From Candidatus Thiodiazotropha taylori (GTDB taxonomy: Bacteria > Pseudomonadota > Gammaproteobacteria > Chromatiales > Chromatiaceae), in NCBI GenBank assembly GCA_019100305.1, contig JAHRHW010000115.1, forward strand, positions 1 to 10,797: a stretch of 10,797 nt of DNA. Reading direction: 5' to 3'. Numbering within the stretch: position 1 is the stretch's first letter; each line of letters begins with the position of its first letter. Below, piece by piece: positions 6,577-10,797 of the stretch. Under the pieces are notes generated by a model. The model saw nothing but the letters and a program-made list of their open reading frames with translations, ran no database searches and was not told where the DNA came from. A program made the position numbers and the translations under genes.

Positions 6577-7638
6577 CTATCTAGGGCTTTGTGAGTAGAC
6601 ACTATTCTCACCAGGCCAGTTTTGCGAGACCTGAGGCCAGTTTTGCTGCTGTGTCAGTTTATACCAGGCACCCTCTCCATCAGAGTGGCCATCATACCAG
6701 TTGACCCGCTTGTTATCCGTGCCGGCATGACGCTCGGGTGGCATCTGCCAGCTTGGGTAGGCTTGCGGCATAGGTGCTGCATAGCGCCCCCAGAGTGCTC
6801 CCCCTGCCTGGTAGGGCTGGACCATTCCCGGATATCGATTGGGAGGTAGGTAGGCATAAGCCGGCTGCGGCATACGCAAATGAGGAGCCGGTCTGAATCT
6901 GAAAGGTTCCGGCCAGCGCTTATAGGCATAGCCAGGCAGCCGATTCATCTGCATCGGCGCTCTGCGATAGGTGCCATATGCCACAGGGGCATAGCCTCTG
7001 TGGTCCGGCCTGAATTTATGTCCTGAAAAGCGCCCATTGCCATAGACATAGCGCGGTGCCGGCGAGGGTCTTTGAATCATTCTGGGATCTGCCCTGTAAG
7101 CAGACTGCATTGCGGGCACCGCTTGATAAGCACCATATCCATACCGAGGCATCCGCGGATAGGCCTGGGGAGTGTTGTTCGCATAGGAGCGGGTGTTCGC
7201 TTTTTTCACCGGGTTGAGTGGGCGATAGACATAATGCTCCGGTATGGTGATATTTGCCGCGCGGTAGGCTACAGCCGGGGTAGCTGCCTGCCGGGGGAGT
7301 TGCGCCGGCTTCATCGGTCTGAATCGATAGCCCTGATGGGTCTGTTGCATCTGGTTGTAGGCGGTGTAGTGTGGTGCAGCTCCTTGCGCTGTGCGTGGTC
7401 TCTCCGCTGACCAGGGTCTGAAGCGATAGGCGGACGGACTGGCGGAAAAGCGGTTGCCCGCGTAGTTGGGCTGCCCATGCTGCCAGTTTACGCCATAACC
7501 CGGAACGCCGTTGACGGCAGGTGACTGCCATGGAGATTTCGCTGCACCATAACGACCCTCAGCCTTCAGTTCAGCGGTGGGAATCATGGTTGCGGTAAAG
7601 ACACCAGAAAGCAGTAATGCAAACGCTGCGATTTTCAT
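6577..7638 (-). CDS. Exported Tyr/Arg/Pro-rich FRP-repeat protein (larger paralog)
   Basis: I do not recognise a named family. The 353-residue product has a signal peptide (hydrophobic 3-20, probable cleavage after Ala26) and then low-complexity sequence rich in Tyr (about 32), Arg (33), Pro, Ala and Gln, with no Cys and only about 13 acidic residues, so the mature protein is strongly basic. Five copies of an aromatic-x-aromatic-Arg-Pro motif are spaced along it: YRFRP at 71 and 104, YVYRP at 136, HKFRP at 207, and FRFRP at 246. The C-terminal 45 residues are more acidic and Trp/Gln-rich. The ATG at 7638 is preferred over an in-frame TTG at 7692 because an AGG lies 8 nt before it and the signal peptide then starts cleanly. 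The neighbour at 7918-8490 is a paralog. A structural role in the periplasm or outside the cell (matrix, sheath or sulfur-globule-like coat) is plausible from composition only. Confidence 0.85.
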   Translation of the reverse strand: MKIAAFALLLSGVFTATMIPTAELKAEGRYGAAKSPWQSPAVNGVPGYGVNWQHGQPNYAGNRFSASPSAYRFRPWSAERPRTAQGAAPHYTAYNQMQQTHQGYRFRPMKPAQLPRQAATPAVAYRAANITIPEHYVYRPLNPVKKANTRSYANNTPQAYPRMPRYGYGAYQAVPAMQSAYRADPRMIQRPSPAPRYVYGNGRFSGHKFRPDHRGYAPVAYGTYRRAPMQMNRLPGYAYKRWPEPFRFRPAPHLRMPQPAYAYLPPNRYPGMVQPYQAGGALWGRYAAPMPQAYPSWQMPPERHAGTDNKRVNWYDGHSDGEGAWYKLTQQQNWPQVSQNWPGENSVYSQSPR

Positions 7639-7917
7639 CAGGGTTACCTGTTTCCTTGTTATCAGCTTGTAAGATTGGGCCGTGTCACCCAACCGGATAA
7701 TGCTTGAATCATCTTGAGTTTCTCTCTGTTCCAGGCGGCGATTCGATCATTCTGTCAACAGTGTCGACTCGACTCTGCAACCTTGTTCAGCATCACTCGC
7801 TCAAGCAGATTCTTTAATTAAGTAAATACTCGACAGTTTAGCGGTAAATAGCCGACTGCAAAACTGTTTTAACGTTTTTTTCCACTTTACCAACCCGCTA
7901 ACCGGTGTTTGCATGAT
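7639..7917. other. 279-nt gap between the two FRP-repeat genes
   Basis: No gene is seen. The stretch is AT-rich near 7811-7830 and carries ACAGTTT (7833-7839) and AAACTGT (7861-7867) as a 7-bp inverted pair. I find no convincing -35/-10 pair and no intrinsic terminator. Its length suggests that the larger FRP-repeat gene has its own promoter. Confidence 0.4.
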
Positions 7918-8490
7918 TCAGGGCGCCATGGGTTGAGGTTCACAGGTGTAGAAGGGAGTTGTATCTGACGGGAAACCACGATCCAGCCGATCATCCGGAC
8001 GAAACCGGTACTGGTTGCCCTGAGAGTAGCCAAACCGCCCGCTTTCAGAGGTTGACTGCTGGGGACGGAAGCGGAGCTTCCCAGAGGGTTGGCGAATCTC
8101 CCGGTTGGTCAGATTACGCTGCTTGATCCGCTCCTGCTCTGCTGGATTTATGGGACGAAACTTGAAGCCCTGATGGTATGGCGTTATCTCATGCCGCTCG
8201 GGTACCGGCCTATAGGTACCTTCAGGCAAGCCGAATGGGGTATCGGTGTAGTCTCGATAGTGCTGTGTTGACCGGCCAGCGGAGCCACTCCATTCAGCCT
8301 CTGTCTGAGCTGCACTCTGCTGCGACTCATTCAGTGGGCGCCACTCATACTGTCCATATACCCCGCTGTTTGAGCGGCTTCCGACAGACTCGGGATTATT
8401 GAGAGGATAAGCGTAGCGCTCGGCAAACAGCTGTACGGGTGCCAACAGACAGACCAACCATAACAACAGCAAAGAGATGTTGATGTGCAA
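7918..8490 (-). CDS. Exported FRP-repeat protein (smaller paralog)
   Basis: The 190-residue product has a signal peptide (very hydrophobic 4-20, likely cleavage after LFA at 21-23) and a polar, disordered-looking mature part. The same motif as in the larger neighbour recurs: YEWRP at 48, TYRP at 92, FKFRP at 109, LRFRP at 139 and YRFRP at 161. Two copies are followed by an Asn-containing tail (RPLNES, RPINPAE), matching RPLNPVK in the larger protein. The shared signature and adjacency argue for duplication and divergence. The start is a TTG at 8490: GGAG lies 9 nt upstream, no in-frame ATG or GTG exists before the upstream stop, and the only nearby ATG is in another frame. Cys14 is in the signal core and does not fit a lipobox. 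A single Cys (183) remains in the mature part. The function is unknown; it is probably a structural or binding partner of the larger paralog. Confidence 0.8.
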   Translation of the reverse strand: MHINISLLLLWLVCLLAPVQLFAERYAYPLNNPESVGSRSNSGVYGQYEWRPLNESQQSAAQTEAEWSGSAGRSTQHYRDYTDTPFGLPEGTYRPVPERHEITPYHQGFKFRPINPAEQERIKQRNLTNREIRQPSGKLRFRPQQSTSESGRFGYSQGNQYRFRPDDRLDRGFPSDTTPFYTCEPQPMAP

Positions 8491-8575
8491 ACCCGCATAC
8501 TCCGCAGTAAGTCTGGTGCAGCATCAGGCTGCAACAGACTATGATCAACTCAGCAGGAAACCGGTTTGATCAACA

Positions 8576-8591
8576 GGGCCGAAGCTGGCCC
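8576..8591 (-). terminator. Weak hairpin downstream of the RND gene
   Basis: GGGCC (8576-8580) and GGCCC (8587-8591) form a 5-bp GC stem with a 6-nt loop, 20 nt past the RND stop codon. On the - strand it is followed by TGTTGATC, with no real T-tract, so termination would be weak or Rho-aided. It may equally have no function. Confidence 0.25.
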
Positions 8592-8610
8592 ATGACCATC
8601 CATCACCCGC

Positions 8611-10797
8611 TTACTTAAGGCGAATTCCCCGTCGAGCAGCCTTTTTTCGAACCGGAAAACTTGCAACATTTGAATCAGCTTTCTTCTTCGGCTCTGCGGC
8701 TTGCTTGACTTTACTCTCACCATTCCCTTTCTTGGCGGCACTACCCGCCTTTTTCTTAGCAACCTGCTTTTTCAAGGTCGATGGACGTTTTTTCGGTTTC
8801 GCCGGGGTTTGCTGTTTTGTTTTAACCGGGCTCTTCTCAGTTGGAGCTTCCTTTTTACTTTCAATCTCAGCTGCTTGTGGCGCTTCTGGCGCAACAGCCG
8901 CTTCCACTGCAACCTCATTTGTGGACTCAGATTCTACAGTTGGAGGCTCAACCGGTTGCGGCTCGGATTTCACCTCATCCTGCTTTTTCACATCCACGCC
9001 GGCTGTCTTCGCTTCGGCTGCAACCTGAGTTCTCTCCTGCTTGGCAGGCGCCGCTGCAACGGGTGGCTCAGAGTCCTCTGGAGTTGAGCCGCCAGCCGTT
9101 GGGGCCGGGCTGCCAGAGCTGCTGCTGCCCCCGCCGGAGCTGCTGCTGTCAATCTTCTTCTCGACTGGGGGAGAGGCCTGTTTCGGCTTTCTCGCACGAC
9201 CTTTGAACAACTGACCAATCAGCAGAAAGATACCTTTGAACAGATAGAAGACCAGGCTGAAAAGTGCAATCACTTTAGTCCAGATCAGCATACCGATAGA
9301 GCTTTTCTGCTCTGACTGAACTTTCTCGGCAGCTGTTTCTGCGGCCGCCTCGACCGGCTTTGCGGCTGGCTCTTCCAGTTGTGCGATCAGATGCTCGCTG
9401 CCAGCCGGTGCTGTTGCTGCGGCAACTTCCAGAATATCCTTACTCGCTTTAATACAACCCAGTGGAATAACAATCAGGGTCAATATGGTGGAGACCATGA
9501 CACCGGAAGCCAGGGAGATTGCCATGCCCTGGAATATGGGATCAAAGAAGATCACCGATGATCCGCACACCAGTGCGAACGCGGTAATCATGATCGGTCG
9601 GGTTCTGGTCTTACAGGCCATGATCACCGAATCGACCACAGAGACACCCTGCTGAACCTGATGGATTGAAAAATCCACCAACAAAATGGAGTTACGCACA
9701 ATGATACCGGCCAGCGCAATCCAGCCGATCATCGAAGTCGCGGTGAACTCACCACCCCAACCGGCCTGGAAAAAGAGAAAATGGGCCGGAATGATACCGA
9801 GCAGCGTCAACGGAATCGGCGCCATGATCAGTGCCGGAATCCTGAAGTTGCCGAACTCCCACACCACCAGGATATAGATCAGCACCAGCGCCACGGCAAA
9901 AGCGGCTCCCATGTCACGGAAGGTTTCAAAGGTGACCGTCCATTCACCGGCCCACTCGATGGCTGTTGAGGAGTCGTTCTTCGGTGCGCCTAGCCAATTG
10001 GCATCAATCGGCACATTATCTGGTGCAACATAGCCCTTCTCTTCAAGCAGATCCTGAACCTGGAGCATGCCATAGACCGGTGCAGCCAGTTTACCACCCA
10101 CTTCCGCGACCACATATTCCACATCACGCAGATCCTTGTGGTAGATGATCGGATCCTCATAGACCTGTTCAAAGCGTCCCAGTTCACGCAGTGGAACGGT
10201 CACTCCCTTATTCGACTGAATAGGCAGATCCCCCAGGCGTGTAATCTCCGAACGTTCAGCCAATGGCACCTGCATCATGATATTGATTGGCTCATGGCCG
10301 GCACGCTGTTTGACATCACCGAGTGGCGATCCACCCAGAGCCATACCCAGGTTACGATTGATGGTATCCACCGAAATGCCGCGACGCACCGCTTTTTCCG
10401 TATCCACGGTGAAGCGCCAGTACTGGTAGGGATCACGCATGTAGTTGTCCACATCCCGCAGACTTTCCGTCTGTTCAAAGATATCGGTGAGATCCTGAGC
10501 AACCTTGCGCCGCACTTCCGGGCTTGGGCCATGCACTTCTGCAACCACGGATTGCAACACCGGAGGTCCAGGCGGCATCTCAACCACGGCAACCTTGGCG
10601 CCGGTACCCTCGCTCAGCTTGGCCAGCATGGCCCGGGTTTCAACGGCGATCTCGTGGCTGGTTCTCGAGCGCTCTGTCTTGTCCAGCAGTTGTACCTGAA
10701 CTTCCGCCAGCCAGGGATCCTTACGCAGATAGTAGTGCCTGACCATACCGTTGAAGTCGAAGGGTCTGGCGGTACCGGCATACACCTGCACCGCAGT
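8611..10797 (-). CDS. RND-family efflux permease, partial (5' end off window), with unusual C-terminal tail
   Basis: The frame is open to the window edge, so the N-terminal part is missing (roughly 570 residues by comparison with AcrB). The visible 728 residues are numbered from the codon at 10797. Residues 1 to about 290 are the second periplasmic porter/docking region. Five membrane helices follow at about 296-315, 319-343, 354-375, 400-418 and 423-447, corresponding to TM8-12 of an RND pump. GIIVRNSILLVDF (364-376) is the RND signature in which Arg368 replaces the proton-relay Lys940 of AcrB. The substrate cannot be told. The oddity is about 280 extra residues after TM12: an Ala/Glu-rich linker, another hydrophobic segment (503-530), a Ser/Gly run (551-563), a Pro/Glu/Lys-rich region, and a final 65 residues with 23 Lys/Arg and 3 acidic residues. 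RND permeases normally end soon after TM12. No membrane-fusion protein gene is in view; it may lie upstream, off window. Confidence 0.9.
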   Translation of the reverse strand, partial: TAVQVYAGTARPFDFNGMVRHYYLRKDPWLAEVQVQLLDKTERSRTSHEIAVETRAMLAKLSEGTGAKVAVVEMPPGPPVLQSVVAEVHGPSPEVRRKVAQDLTDIFEQTESLRDVDNYMRDPYQYWRFTVDTEKAVRRGISVDTINRNLGMALGGSPLGDVKQRAGHEPINIMMQVPLAERSEITRLGDLPIQSNKGVTVPLRELGRFEQVYEDPIIYHKDLRDVEYVVAEVGGKLAAPVYGMLQVQDLLEEKGYVAPDNVPIDANWLGAPKNDSSTAIEWAGEWTVTFETFRDMGAAFAVALVLIYILVVWEFGNFRIPALIMAPIPLTLLGIIPAHFLFFQAGWGGEFTATSMIGWIALAGIIVRNSILLVDFSIHQVQQGVSVVDSVIMACKTRTRPIMITAFALVCGSSVIFFDPIFQGMAISLASGVMVSTILTLIVIPLGCIKASKDILEVAAATAPAGSEHLIAQLEEPAAKPVEAAAETAAEKVQSEQKSSIGMLIWTKVIALFSLVFYLFKGIFLLIGQLFKGRARKPKQASPPVEKKIDSSSSGGGSSSSGSPAPTAGGSTPEDSEPPVAAAPAKQERTQVAAEAKTAGVDVKKQDEVKSEPQPVEPPTVESESTNEVAVEAAVAPEAPQAAEIESKKEAPTEKSPVKTKQQTPAKPKKRPSTLKKQVAKKKAGSAAKKGNGESKVKQAAEPKKKADSNVASFPVRKKAARRGIRLK

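Noticed and set aside
7016..7531. 171-codon alternative - strand frame inside the larger FRP-repeat gene
   Set aside because: Cys- and Arg-rich shadow frame typical of GC-rich low-complexity DNA; the FRP frame has a signal peptide and a regular motif.

Overview
The window looks like a piece of a gammaproteobacterial chromosome with moderate GC. The evidence is an AroG-type DAHP synthase close to the E. coli enzyme, a FimX-like four-domain c-di-GMP protein, a proteobacterial RND pump and a DUF302 protein. The mix would fit a free-living or symbiotic sulfur oxidiser, but that is an inference from gene style; no sulfur-oxidation gene is present.

Layout. Positions 1-817 hold no gene I can support. 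Two genes then run on the + strand: an AroG-type DAHP synthase (818-1882) and a FimX-like REC-PAS-GGDEF-EAL protein (1999-4080). Everything after that is on the - strand. In order of transcription it is: an RND permease cut by the window end (10797-8611), two exported proteins built on a repeated aromatic-x-aromatic-Arg-Pro motif (8490-7918 and 7638-6577), an orphan ParA-type ATPase (6486-5851), a membrane-anchored DUF302 protein (5671-5093), and a Met-rich single-pass coiled-coil membrane protein (4700-4179). The two blocks converge at about 4.1 kb, where a strong - strand intrinsic terminator (4126-4147) closes the leftward block. A gene-free stretch at 4701-5092 holds a promoter candidate flanked by a perfect 10-bp inverted repeat, a 20-bp near-perfect palindrome and a 70-nt imperfect hairpin.

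Function. AroG makes the first shikimate-pathway intermediate and appears independent of its neighbours. The FimX-like protein has degenerate active sites in both GGDEF and EAL and should be a c-di-GMP receptor, possibly for type IV pili, rather than an enzyme. The most novel part is 5.85-8.5 kb: two paralogous secreted, low-complexity FRP-repeat proteins beside an orphan ParA and an RND permease with an unusual tail of about 280 residues. Gaps of 90-280 nt between these genes mean a shared operon is possible but not shown, and a shared function is a hypothesis.
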